A stretch of 64,000 bases of DNA from Crocinitomicaceae bacterium. Its GTDB lineage: Bacteria > Bacteroidota > Bacteroidia > Flavobacteriales_D > Crocinitomicaceae. The stretch lies in contig JADJYC010000007.1 of NCBI GenBank assembly GCA_016719925.1, positions 62,001 through 126,000 of the forward strand. Direction: 5' to 3'. Below are positions 16,364-26,033 of this stretch, in pieces (the first letter of the stretch is position 1; each line of letters opens with the position of its first letter). The notes beneath the pieces are model-generated. The model ran no database searches. It worked only from the letters and a program-made list of their open reading frames with translations, and was not told the DNA's origin. Both the position numbers and the translations under genes were made by a program.

Positions 16364-18895
16364 GTGTCACAGCATCGCACCAACATATCCATAGTTTTCA
16401 GTTCAATCATGTTGATAATGATCAGTTCTGTCTTCAACAGTTTTGGTCAGGCTCCCGCTTCAGCTGTGAGATATGAGGCACGTGACTCTATTGTTGCAAA
16501 TGTACCTTCACAGATTATCAGATTGTACGGAGAAGCATCCGTTCAATTTGAAGATATTGAACTGACGGCTGATTATATTGAAATTGATATGACCAAAGGT
16601 GAAGTACTTGCAACGTATACAACAGACAGCCTTGGTTTACCAGTTGGAAAACCGGTTTTTACCAGTGGCGGTGAAGAAAGCAGATGCGATTATGTACGGT
16701 ATAATTTCAATACAAAAAAGGGATATGTCAAGGAAGTAAGGGCACAACAGGGTGAAGGGTATATTCACATGGCTGAATCGAAAATTCATCCAAATGAAGA
16801 AGTGCATCTGAAAGACGGAAAATTTACTACCTGTGATGCAGATACACCACATTATCATTTTCAGTTAACACGTGCAATCATTGTTCCTGATGAACGAATT
16901 GTAACTGGTCCAGTTTACATGAAGCTTTTCAAAATGCCGTTACCTCTGGCAGCACCATTTGGATTTTTTCCAAATTCAGACACTAAAAAACACGGAATTA
17001 TTTTAACACGGTTTGCCAATACTTCCAAATATGATTTTGGGCTGCAGGATTTCGGGTATTACATTCCGCTGGGTGATTATTGGGAAACCTATTTTTACGC
17101 AACAATTTTTACAAGCGGAAGATTTGGAATACAAAACATGACCAATTACAATAAGAAATATAAATTCGACGGATCAGTTGGATTAAAATTTGAGCAGTTC
17201 AGAGGAAAATTTTATGACACCGTCGTTACCAATAAATGGACTTTCACGTGGAAACATATTCAGGATGCTAAGGCACATCCTACAATTAAATTCAGTTCTG
17301 ACATCAATTTTATTTCGGACAATAATCCCAAAACCACTCTGGAAGCAATCAATCCGACTTATTTTAATAATCAGTTCAACTCAGCAGTGAACCTCACCAA
17401 ATCATGGAAAACTAATAAATTTTCAGGGTCAATGGGATTAAAGGGGTCTCTTCAGCAGAATGCACAGAGCAAAAATTATACAGTCGATCTTCCTTCATTC
17501 AACTTATCAGTAAACCGATTTGATCTGGGTGTTTTTCGCAAAGAACGGATAGGAAAAAAATGGTATGAAACCATCAATGTCACGTATGCTATGAATGCGA
17601 AAAATTTTATCTCAGCACCAGACAGTGTTTTCAGAAATGAGAATCTGTATATGATGAATGATTATGTATTAAATGGTGTTCAGCATACGGCAACGGTTCA
17701 ATCCAATCTGCGTTTATTTGGCGGAAGAATAATGATGTCACCGAGTGTGAATTACGGAGAAATCTGGAATTTCCAATACGAATCCAATACCTGGAATCCG
17801 GGTACTGAAAAAATTGATACAGTTGAATTTTCAGGATTCAAAAGCTCACGTTCTCTTTCTTTTAATTCCGGTTTGAGTTCAAACTTTTTTGGATATTACA
17901 AAACTGCAGGGTCACGTCAAACTAAATTCAGACACGTTGCCTCTCCATCAGTTAATTTTTCATACAGACCAGATTTAGGATTATATGAAGTTGTTCAATA
18001 TGACACTCTATTTAATGAAAAATATTATTCTCCTTTTCAAAACAGTTTGTACCGTGAAAGCGGATACGGAACAGCCGGCATCATCAGTTTCACTTTAGGA
18101 AACACACTTGAAATGAAAACGCTGGACAAAAAAGACTCCATCAATGAAACATTCAAAAGTTTCAAATTAGTAGATGCATTTACCATAAATGGTTCGTATG
18201 ATATTTTCAAAGACTCATTCAATTTATCAAACCTTGGACTTGCATTCAGAACGGCACGTTTTCTTAATGTATTCAGTTTTCAAAGCTCTGCCAATTTAAG
18301 TCCGTATTCCTACGATCAGATTACAGGAGATGAGACACCAGCCTATGCGTGGCAAACGGATCAGGGAGTTGGAAGAATTAAAACCGGAACCGTTGCTGTC
18401 AATGCCAATTTCACTAATCAAAAAGGAAGAAAAAAACAAAAAGAGCTGGATGAATCAACTGCAGACAATGCAAACGCAAACGGAATAGCTACAAATCCAA
18501 ATCTTACCAGTTTTGAAATTCCGTGGAAACTAAATTTATCTTACAATTTGAATTATTCCAGATTGTCGATGTTATCCGGCGGAGAAATGACGGATACATT
18601 TAAACTTATCCAAACCATTCGTGCTGACGGAGATTTTAATCTGAATGACAAATGGAAATTTTCTTACGGTATAAATTATGATTTGCAGGCAGACAATGTG
18701 TGTGATGCAATCAGTACGTACAATTTTGGAATATGGCGTGACTTGCATTGCTGGGAAGCAAACCTGACCTGGTTTCAGTACGGTCCCTGGGTTGGTGAAA
18801 ATACCAATATCAACTTTTTGTTCAGAGTAAATATCAAAGCATCCATGTTCCAGGATATCAAACTGGAGTATACGCAACCACCGTTTTTCTTTTAG
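16364..18895 (+). CDS. lptD: LPS-assembly protein LptD (Bacteroidota type)
   Basis: 843 residues starting at GTG, with a signal peptide (SSVFNSFGQ). The N-terminal region is an OstA/LptA-like beta-jellyroll (IRLYGEASVQFEDIELTADY). The rest has the alternating aromatic and polar strands of a large outer-membrane barrel, ending in a C-terminal aromatic (PPFFF). LptD inserts lipopolysaccharide into the outer leaflet. It is divergent from the amidase gene, a conserved Flavobacteriia arrangement. The 3' end overlaps the convergent PqiA-like gene by 4 bases. The GTG is chosen because the signal peptide follows directly and no in-frame ATG precedes it. Confidence 0.87.
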   Translation: MSQHRTNISIVFSSIMLIMISSVFNSFGQAPASAVRYEARDSIVANVPSQIIRLYGEASVQFEDIELTADYIEIDMTKGEVLATYTTDSLGLPVGKPVFTSGGEESRCDYVRYNFNTKKGYVKEVRAQQGEGYIHMAESKIHPNEEVHLKDGKFTTCDADTPHYHFQLTRAIIVPDERIVTGPVYMKLFKMPLPLAAPFGFFPNSDTKKHGIILTRFANTSKYDFGLQDFGYYIPLGDYWETYFYATIFTSGRFGIQNMTNYNKKYKFDGSVGLKFEQFRGKFYDTVVTNKWTFTWKHIQDAKAHPTIKFSSDINFISDNNPKTTLEAINPTYFNNQFNSAVNLTKSWKTNKFSGSMGLKGSLQQNAQSKNYTVDLPSFNLSVNRFDLGVFRKERIGKKWYETINVTYAMNAKNFISAPDSVFRNENLYMMNDYVLNGVQHTATVQSNLRLFGGRIMMSPSVNYGEIWNFQYESNTWNPGTEKIDTVEFSGFKSSRSLSFNSGLSSNFFGYYKTAGSRQTKFRHVASPSVNFSYRPDLGLYEVVQYDTLFNEKYYSPFQNSLYRESGYGTAGIISFTLGNTLEMKTLDKKDSINETFKSFKLVDAFTINGSYDIFKDSFNLSNLGLAFRTARFLNVFSFQSSANLSPYSYDQITGDETPAYAWQTDQGVGRIKTGTVAVNANFTNQKGRKKQKELDESTADNANANGIATNPNLTSFEIPWKLNLSYNLNYSRLSMLSGGEMTDTFKLIQTIRADGDFNLNDKWKFSYGINYDLQADNVCDAISTYNFGIWRDLHCWEANLTWFQYGPWVGENTNINFLFRVNIKASMFQDIKLEYTQPPFFF

Positions 18896-19839
18896 ATAAA
18901 ATCTGCAACCGATTCTTTTTTCTTCTGCACCAGTTTTTTCAGAACAAATCCTGAGAAAATAGAAAGGACTACAAAACTGAGAAAGAAATACATTCCAATT
19001 AAAGTTGTTGAGCCGGTGTCAACTCCTTCATTCATGTTGGTAAAAGAAAAAACAGCCAGAAACATAGCAGAAATAAAAACATCTGCCATGCTCCACTTTC
19101 CTAAATAAACTACCACCGGAGTCATTCTGTGTGATGTTTTGGAATGCGGATTCATAAAAATAATCATGGAAGAAAATAATTTGAGCAGCGGAAAGACAAT
19201 TGAAAATAAAATGACACAAACTGCAACCAGAAAATTGCCACCGGTGTAAAGCAATTTAATCAGCTCAAGTACTGATTTATTCTGATAAAAATAATAGGTT
19301 CTTCCTTCAAATGTCTGATCAAGTTCATAGTGATGATTGCCCAGTCCTATATCACCAATCAAAGGCATATTGTCAAATTCAACATCAATTGGAATCTGAA
19401 ATGTAAGGTCTTTGTTATATGCTTCAATTTCAAGAAACGGCGACTGAATTCCAAGATACAAAAATGACAGTGCGGCAAAAACAAGTACCAATCCATTTAT
19501 TTGCAAACGATGATCTCTTTTCCGGTAATAAAGTAAGTTGGCAAAAACAAAAAGCAATACGACACCGGCCAGCACTGTACCATATATCATTGCATCTGAA
19601 TATAATTTTATTGATTCCTGTTCCAGATTTTGCCACAACTCAACTTTTTCTTCACCAATGGTATTGAGCGGAACCCATTCCCAAACATTCATCAGTCTCT
19701 CTTCAAAATTCAATGCTTCAGAAATTTCCATTTTTTTGTCATGGTAACTTGCCAGTTTTTCTGAAATAGTAAACGTCAGAAATACCACACTGCTGAAGAG
19801 TGCAATAAATGAAACAAAAAGAAAAGTAAATTTCTTCAT
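18892..19839 (-). CDS. Paraquat-inducible protein A-like membrane protein
   Basis: 315 residues with about six transmembrane helices. The signature YLGKWSMADVFISAMFLA, between helices near the C-terminus, matches the GKWSMxDVFV motif of PqiA-family proteins. PqiA is the inner-membrane partner of the MCE protein PqiB in lipid trafficking. Here the MCE proteins are on the other side of lptD (12917-15124), so a functional link is possible but is inferred from neighbourhood only. A large extra-membranous loop lies between helices 3 and 4 (about 130-195). The gene starts 6 bases behind the lipoprotein gene, and both follow a T9SS client gene in one minus-strand operon. Confidence 0.8.
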   Translation of the reverse strand: MKKFTFLFVSFIALFSSVVFLTFTISEKLASYHDKKMEISEALNFEERLMNVWEWVPLNTIGEEKVELWQNLEQESIKLYSDAMIYGTVLAGVVLLFVFANLLYYRKRDHRLQINGLVLVFAALSFLYLGIQSPFLEIEAYNKDLTFQIPIDVEFDNMPLIGDIGLGNHHYELDQTFEGRTYYFYQNKSVLELIKLLYTGGNFLVAVCVILFSIVFPLLKLFSSMIIFMNPHSKTSHRMTPVVVYLGKWSMADVFISAMFLAVFSFTNMNEGVDTGSTTLIGMYFFLSFVVLSIFSGFVLKKLVQKKKESVADFI

Positions 19840-19845
19840 GAAGTT

Positions 19846-20382
19846 TTATGGTAATTCAAGTTGAATATTGTTTGCTTTTGCAAATTCAGTTTGAGACAGG
19901 GATACTTCCTCATTCAGGGTAAATTCGTCTGCAGCAAATCGTTCATCAAATTCTTTCACTTTTCTATCATCTTCTTTTGTCCATTCAGCTTTTTTTAACA
20001 GCACCACAATTTCATTGAACGGACCAGTAAATTCAGTTTTATAAAAATTCATAAGCGCTTTCATGTTTTCTAAAAACTGTTCACCGCCGTCAGGCGCCTT
20101 CATGTTTTCAAGACTCGTGAGATTAAGTTCAACTTCAAAAAGAGTATTCTCAAGATTCAAATCGATGTTCGTAGAATCCGATGCGAAAAGTGCATCAATC
20201 TGATCCAGAATTCCGTTTTGCATGAAAATCATTTCATTATTAAAATCCACCGCTGAAAGTTTGTTTTCATTCATATCAAACTCAGTGATGGAATCATTTC
20301 CGGACACCTCTTGTGTCCCGGTTATTTCAGTGCTTCCGCATGCAAACAAAAACAATGATGAAAGAAAAATCAGCGGTCTCAT
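19846..20382 (-). CDS. Lipoprotein of unknown function
   Basis: 178 residues with a lipobox LFACG (Cys at about residue 15) and then an acidic, mostly helical mature part. No catalytic motif is recognised. Its ATG overlaps the stop of the upstream T9SS client gene (ATGA), so translation is coupled. The PqiA-like gene starts 6 bases further on. The coupling suggests an envelope role, but the function is unknown. Confidence 0.75.
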   Translation of the reverse strand: MRPLIFLSSLFLFACGSTEITGTQEVSGNDSITEFDMNENKLSAVDFNNEMIFMQNGILDQIDALFASDSTNIDLNLENTLFEVELNLTSLENMKAPDGGEQFLENMKALMNFYKTEFTGPFNEIVVLLKKAEWTKEDDRKVKEFDERFAADEFTLNEEVSLSQTEFAKANNIQLELP

Positions 20383-22732
20383 TTTACAATTAATTTAGTC
20401 AGTTCTTTTTGTCCGTTTGTATTGATTTCAACAAAATAAATTCCCGGTTCCAGTTCTGAAACGGAAATCTGTTCAGTAATTTCTTTTGTCAAAACAACTC
20501 TTCCGGTTGAGTCATAAAAAACAAGTAGGCCATCCGTAATACCTTTAATCTGTATAACACCTTCAGAAGGATTCGGATACAAAATATTATTTGAAGTCAA
20601 TGCGTCATGAGACTCAAGCAATGAAAAGTCTGTTATAGAAAAATTATCAATTCCACCTTCTGTTACATTTTCAGTAGCTAATTCATCACTCAATGTAACT
20701 ACCAACTGCATAGTGGAATTAGGTGTTATGAAATCACTGACGCGAATTGAATTTGGAACCCAATGACTCATGTTGGTATTATCATGATATTTTTTAGCAA
20801 TCAGCACGTTCGATGATCCGTCAAAAAGATAAAATTTCAGCGTATCATTTAATGGCATATAACCGTGCTGATTATAGAACCAGGAAGTAAAATTTATATA
20901 TGGATCGGTATATCCGGTTAAATCAAAAACCGGTGAAATGAGTGTTACTTCTCCTCCATTCACTTCTTCCGTATTACTTGCCTGAGTTCCGTTTCCGGTC
21001 AGATAAGCGTAATCACCACAATCCCATGGAATGTCATTGTAAGGGTTCTGAACTGAACCTGAAGTTCCCGAAACACCAACAGGAATTTCTCTCTCCCAGA
21101 AACCTCTGTCTGCATCACCGGCAGCAAGCCATCCGTAATCAAAGTGAAATCATCATAATATCCCTGATTGATATATATAGTAACGGTTCCGGAAGAATTT
21201 GTAATCATGGTATCCACAAAACAATTAGTTGAATACCCCCACATTCCGGCATACAAGTCATAATTATCCTGATAATATAAACCCAGTGAAACAAGTCCGT
21301 TTGCATCGGTCACACCATCATGAGAGATATATGTATGTTGCAATTTCACCTCTGCATTTTCAACAGGATTCAGTGTGATTGCATCCAGCACTTGAACGGT
21401 CAGATTAAACTGCGGAATTTTTTCGAGAACCACATCCTGATTTGCCACAACACCATTTGTTAACGTGGTACTGATGGTCTGCGGATAATAGAGAACTTTA
21501 AAATAAGAGACATCATAAATTCCACCGGCTGCAATTCCTGTAGCGTAATTTCCCAATACGTTTGAAAAGTCTGATATCTGAGTTCCATCAATTGATACTG
21601 TTACGTTATTCAGCGGATTACCGGTTCCCATTTCTGTAATATCTCCTTCCAGATATGCGCCCGCAACATAATTCACATCAAAAATAAAAAGTCCTTCTTC
21701 ACGATCACTTGCAATGATATTTCCTGAAGGAAAATACGGATAAACTCCCCAGCAACCGGATGTGTTTGGCAAATCATGCGGATTGGTATCATGATTACCT
21801 GTTTCTATCATGTTATACGGATAGGTAATATCATGCACTGTTACACCATCTGCATAATACGAAGTCACTAAAAAATTTCCGTTGACATGTGCATTATGCG
21901 GCACAATACCATTTCCCGGTGAAGACTGAATTTTATCCAGATAAACAGGATTTGAAGGATCTGAAACATCAAACGCACCAATGTATCCGCCTGAAACTTC
22001 ATCAGTTGTAAAAGCAAAATTTCCATCTGTCGAAGTCCAGATATTATGACTGAAATTTGTTGGTGTCATTGCTGTTCCAAGCAACACCGGATTTGACGGA
22101 TCAGTAATATCCAAAATACTGAAAAACCCATCGTAAATATGAGCGAGATAAGCTGTATCATCTCGCACATAACTGTCATGTACATACCAGGCATCAAAAT
22201 CTCCAACCTCGACTGGGTTCATTGGATCAGACGAAACATCGAGAATAATTAAACCACCGTTTCCTCTTCCAGAACCGTTGACGTAAACAAAACCATTTGT
22301 TGCATAAAGCGAATGTGCGGTGTTCCATTCATCACCAATTGGTCCAGTATAATAACTGGTTGGTAAAACTGTGCTTCCAGGTAACGGAGACAAATCGATA
22401 ATTAGCAATCCTTCCTCCGCTTCAGTAGTCACATACGCATAATCACCATTTGTTTTTATTTCACGCCAGATGGAATTCATTCCGGGAATAAAAAGAATTT
22501 CAACCGGATTTGAAGGAACGGTTATGTTCACAATTGAAACTCCATCCTCTGTGCCAACAAGTGCATATTCATTTCCTGATTCATCTGTATATCCCCATAT
22601 TCCGTTTAATGCGGTTGAATGAATGGTTGGAATATCCAGATACCCTAACTGAGTCATGTTCATCTGTGCAGATGCATGAAACTGCTGAACCAGGACCAAT
22701 AAAAAAACAAAAATTATTTTGCGCTTAAGCAT
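20379..22732 (-). CDS. Choice-of-anchor-B LVIVD-repeat T9SS client (type A signal), one-base frameshift
   Basis: A secreted beta-propeller protein. From the ATG at 22732 (signal peptide LVQQFHASAQ) it has LVIVD-type repeats (about 30-370, for example DVSDPSNPVYLDKI and ILDITDPSNPVLLG) with the choice-of-anchor-B pattern NSIWREIKTNGDYAYVTTE. Two carboxypeptidase-regulatory-like modules follow, then a jelly-roll-like segment, and a type A T9SS signal (YPNPSEGVIQI...LTKLIVK). As written the frame breaks near AAA (plus strand) 21141-21143. One extra base gives DFTFDYGWLAAGDADRGFW across the join and a 784-residue protein. It is the first gene of a coupled trio with a lipoprotein and a PqiA-like protein. 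Confidence 0.88.
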
Positions 22733-22735
22733 AAC

Positions 22736-22743
22736 CAAATTTA
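22736..22743 (-). promoter_or_regulatory. Putative -7 box abutting the LVIVD-repeat gene
   Basis: TAAATTTG on the minus strand ends only 3 bases before the ATG at 22732, which would give a nearly leaderless mRNA. A weak CTGG lies about 18 bases upstream in place of TTTG. Confidence 0.3.
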
Positions 22744-22805
22744 CGAATTCTGTTGGACACCAGTTGGGTAAGCTTAAGAAAGAAAAAGTGTTACTTACCT
22801 GCAAA

Positions 22806-23408
22806 TTACTTTTTACCGGATTTTAATTCTTCCCAGGTTTTGAAAAGAATCTCCTGAGATGGTCTGTTTGGTTCAACTTCTTTAAGTGGTTCACAAGCTT
22901 TGAGTGATGCGAAACAATCAGCCGGAAGCTTCTGATAAAGTCGTGTACCCAGTGTTTTCCATTCCAGCATATCATCCGAAACCTAATTAATAATTTTTGC
23001 AGGATTTCCAACAACCAGACTTCTGTCAGGAATAGTTGTTTTTGCTTTCACAAATGACAATGCACCAACTATACATTCTTTACCAATTATCACATCATCC
23101 ATGATCACAGCATTCATTCCTATCATTGAATTTTCACCTATTGTTGCACCATGAATAATTGCCCCGTGTCCGATATGTGCTGATTTTTTCAAAAGTACCG
23201 TTACTCCCGGGAACATGTGAACCGTGCAATTCTCCTGAATGTTGCATCCGTCTTCAATAATGATCTGACCCCAGTCTCCGCGCAAAGCCGCTCCTGGTCC
23301 TATATAAACATCTTTGCCTATGATTACGTTCCCGGTAACAGTAGCCTGCGGGTGAACAAAAGAAGAAGGATGAACAACCGGAATAAATCCATTGAATGAA
23401 TAAACCAT
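22806..23408 (-). CDS. Gamma-carbonic-anhydrase-like hexapeptide protein (internal TAG in this sequence)
   Basis: Left-handed beta-helix protein of the gamma-carbonic anhydrase/PaaY group. It has hexapeptide repeats (GNVIIGKDVYIGPGAALRGD), the metal-ligand His residues in HMFPG, HIGHGAIIHG, and the NSMIGMNAVIMDD turn. The frame stops at TAG 22983-22985 after GNPAKIIN, yet the same frame continues with VSDDMLEWKTLGTRLYQ to a TAA at 22806. That gives 200 residues, the usual length, with the conserved C-terminal helix. A single G-to-T change from GAG would explain the stop. The protein may have metal-dependent hydratase or thioesterase activity, which is not certain. Confidence 0.82.
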
Positions 23409-23443
23409 AAAACAAGAATTTGGAGAAAGTTACTAATCTATTT

Positions 23444-24157
23444 TCAGTTTGACTGAAACTCTGTTCTGTCTTCAGAAATTTTTCTGATGCCGATATAGAA
23501 ATAAATGATTCCGGCAGTAAGAAGTACATGACTCAGGTCATTTTTGTCAAACCACTGATGCAAATTTATCTTCAGAAGAAAAATAAAAGCTGTTGGCAAC
23601 ATTACCAACACTCCAAGATAAATGTAGCTGAATTTTGTGCTGATCGATTTTTTATAACTTAAGGCAAGTGCTCCGGCAGTAAGAACAACGCCAAGAATTG
23701 TATTAATTGCAATAGGCAGAAAAGGAAGTTCAGGTTTGGAAGTTGAAGACATGTTGTAAAGAATTACTCCGAAAATGATAAAAACGACAATCATCTTCAA
23801 ACTTGAAATCAGTTTTAAAATTTCCAGTTTTTTTTCTTTTGGATTTATTGAAATCATAGCCTGTTCAAGCAAATAAACAGAAAGTGGTCCGCAAATCCAT
23901 GACAAAAATTTTCCCGGAATTCCAAAATAAAAAAAGAATGTGTGTCCAACACCGCCTGCTAAAGCCCCAATTCCAAAAAGGTAAAAAAAACTTTTCCAGT
24001 AAATATAAAACGCATGATTGGATTGAATTTTAGAAACTTTCATTCCGAGTATAATGCTCACTGTACCCATTATCAGGTCAGTAATGAAAGCCATTGGTTC
24101 CACCAGGTTTAATCCAAAAAGTACAAATTGGATTTTTTCAAAATCAGCACCAATCAT
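23444..24157 (-). CDS. Integral membrane protein, DUF6962-like
   Basis: 237 residues with about seven hydrophobic helices (for example ITDLIMGTVSIILGM and LLTAGIIYFYIGIRKI). The segment GIGALAGGVGHTFFFYFG, with His in the third helix, resembles a Bacteroidota family I associate with DUF6962. That assignment is tentative. No transporter or enzyme motif is clear. It lies 18 bases downstream of the accA stop in the same direction and may be co-transcribed. Confidence 0.65.
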   Translation of the reverse strand: MIGADFEKIQFVLFGLNLVEPMAFITDLIMGTVSIILGMKVSKIQSNHAFYIYWKSFFYLFGIGALAGGVGHTFFFYFGIPGKFLSWICGPLSVYLLEQAMISINPKEKKLEILKLISSLKMIVVFIIFGVILYNMSSTSKPELPFLPIAINTILGVVLTAGALALSYKKSISTKFSYIYLGVLVMLPTAFIFLLKINLHQWFDKNDLSHVLLTAGIIYFYIGIRKISEDRTEFQSN

Positions 24158-24175
24158 CCGGCAGAAAAATCAAAA

Positions 24176-25134
24176 TTACTTACCGTTAAATACACCCATT
24201 TTACAGAACTTGTCAATTCTTTTCTGACAACGATCCTCTGCATCCATCTGTGAAAGTTTTTCCAGGGTTTTAAGAATGGCCTTTTTAGTATTGGAAATTG
24301 CCTCTTCCCGGTTTCTGTGAGCGCCACCAATGGGTTCTTTGATTACCTCATCCACCAGTTTAAGTTCTTTCATGTCTGTTGAAGTAAGTTTCAAAGCTTC
24401 AGCAGCTTTTCTTTAAAATCCCAGCTGCGCCATAAAATGGTAGAACAGTTTTCAGGAGAAATTACTGAATACCGTGAATTTTCAAGCATCATAACTTTAT
24501 CGCCTACTCCAATTCCCAATGCCCCGCCGGAAGCACCTTCACCCAAAATAATGCAGATTACCGGTACTTTCAGCAACATCATCTCATAGATATTTCTTGC
24601 AATAGCCTCACCCTGTCCTCTTTCTTCAGCCTCAAGACCGGGAAAAGCACCCGGAGTATCTATAAGCGTCACAATAGGTTTATTAAATTTTTCAGCCAGT
24701 TTGAATAATCTTAATGCTTTGCGATATCCTTCAGGATTTGGCATACCAAAATTCCTGTACTGCCGCATTTTTGTATTGATTCCCTTTTGCTGACCAACAA
24801 ACATGACCGTTTGACCATCCAGCTGACCAAATCCGCCAATCATTGCCTTATCATCTTTAACACCGCGGTCACCGTGCAATTCCACAAACGTGTTATTGCT
24901 CATGGTATTAATATATTCAAGTGTATAGGGTCTGTCCGGATGACGTGACAATTGCACACGCTGCCAGGGAGTAAGATTTTCAAAAATTTCTTTGGTAGTT
25001 TCCTTGAGTTTTTTCTCCAGATCTTTCACCATTTTGGAAGTATCTACTCCGCTGTTGGTTTCTATTTCTTTTGCCTTCTTGATCTCTTCTTCAATCTGCA
25101 GAATAGGTTCTTCAAAAGGTAGATAATTTGCCAT
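24176..25134 (-). CDS. accA: Acetyl-CoA carboxylase carboxyltransferase subunit alpha (one-base frameshift)
   Basis: With AccD it transfers the carboxyl group from biotin-BCCP to acetyl-CoA, the first committed step of fatty-acid synthesis. It shows LELHGDR-like VELHGDRGVKDDKAMIGG, TLIDTPGAFPGLEAEERGQ and ILGEGASGGALGIGVGD. The frame breaks at the T4 run (plus strand) 24407-24410. As written the N-terminal part ends at 24391 in KLLKL, while one extra base gives WDFKEKAAEALKLTSTDM and a 319-residue protein of normal length. The ATG at 25134 is preferred to a TTG at 25158, because the latter lies inside the promoter -7 box. The gene is essential, so a sequencing error is likely. Confidence 0.94.
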
Positions 25135-25155
25135 TTTTGACTTGTTTAAGGATGC

Positions 25156-25185
25156 CAAATTTACAACTTTTTATTCAGCCCCAAA
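25156..25185 (-). promoter_or_regulatory. Promoter of accA (-33 TTTG and -7 TAAATTTG)
   Basis: On the minus strand TTTG (25182-25185) and TAAATTTG (25156-25163) are separated by 18 bases, a textbook Bacteroidota sigma-ABfr arrangement. Transcription would start about 15 bases ahead of the ATG at 25134. This is the only promoter in the window where both elements match. Confidence 0.65.
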
Positions 25186-25230
25186 AAACACCATTGTTTT
25201 TACACCTATATTCGCATTATTACCAGTGAA

Positions 25231-26031
25231 ATGATAGTATTTCCCAATGTTAAGATCAATATCGGTTTGACTGTTTCTGACAAAAGATCAGACGGTTACC
25301 ATAATCTGGAAAGTATTTTTTATCCGGTTATGCTGTGCGATATTCTTGAAATTGTGAAATCTGATCGTTTTTCATTAACTGTCACAGGAATTGTAACTGA
25401 AGGAAATCAGGAAGACAATTTGGTTGTAAAAGCTTTTCGGCTGTTAGAAAAAGATTTTGCCCTGACACCTGTTCAGATTATTTTGCACAAAACTGTACCA
25501 ACCGGTTCAGGTTTAGGAGCTGGTTCATCAGATGGCGCATTTGCATTGATGGTTCTGAATCAAATTTTTGAACTCAATCTTTCTGAAGAACAACTTTGCA
25601 CTTATGCTGAACAACTGGGAAGTGATTGTCCGTTTTTCATTCAGAACAAGCCTGCGCTTGTTAAAGGAAGGGGAGAACTTATTCAAAATACAAATTTGGA
25701 TTTATCAGGCTATTATATAAAAATTGTTCATGACGGAATTCATATAAGCACCCGTGAAGCATTTGCCGAATTGGATTGCAGAAAAGCGGCAGATTTTAAT
25801 GATCAGGATTTTTCATCGCTCACAAGTCAAAATTTTAACTCCCTGACCAATGACTTTGAAAATTTTGCTTTGAAAAAATATCCTGTTTTAAGTCAAATAA
25901 AAAAAGAACTTCAGGATCAAGGAGCAATTTATGTATCAATGTCCGGAAGTGGTTCAGCATTTTATGGAATTTTTGAAAAAGAGCCTGATAAAACGTCTAA
26001 AACAAAATTTGAATTCATTGGTAAGTTGTAA
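25231..26031 (+). CDS. ispE: 4-diphosphocytidyl-2-C-methyl-D-erythritol kinase
   Basis: 266-residue GHMP kinase of the MEP isoprenoid pathway, which phosphorylates CDP-ME. It opens with FPNVKINIGL, which holds the catalytic Lys, and RSDGYHNLESIFYPV. The ATP loop PTGSGLGAGSSDGAF is at about residues 90-104, the catalytic Asp is in QLGSDCPFF, and the third GHMP motif MSGSGSAFYGIF is near the C-terminus. It is divergent from accA across a 96-base region. The AlkC-like gene starts 2 bases after its stop, so the two are co-transcribed. Confidence 0.95.
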   Translation: MIVFPNVKINIGLTVSDKRSDGYHNLESIFYPVMLCDILEIVKSDRFSLTVTGIVTEGNQEDNLVVKAFRLLEKDFALTPVQIILHKTVPTGSGLGAGSSDGAFALMVLNQIFELNLSEEQLCTYAEQLGSDCPFFIQNKPALVKGRGELIQNTNLDLSGYYIKIVHDGIHISTREAFAELDCRKAADFNDQDFSSLTSQNFNSLTNDFENFALKKYPVLSQIKKELQDQGAIYVSMSGSGSAFYGIFEKEPDKTSKTKFEFIGKL

Positions 26032-26033
26032 AA

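Noticed and set aside
22983..22985. Internal TAG and TGA codons read as reassigned stop codons
   Set aside because: TAG properly ends lptD and the AlkC-like gene, and TGA ends ychF and the LytS kinase gene. Reassignment is therefore not supported; error or mutation is.
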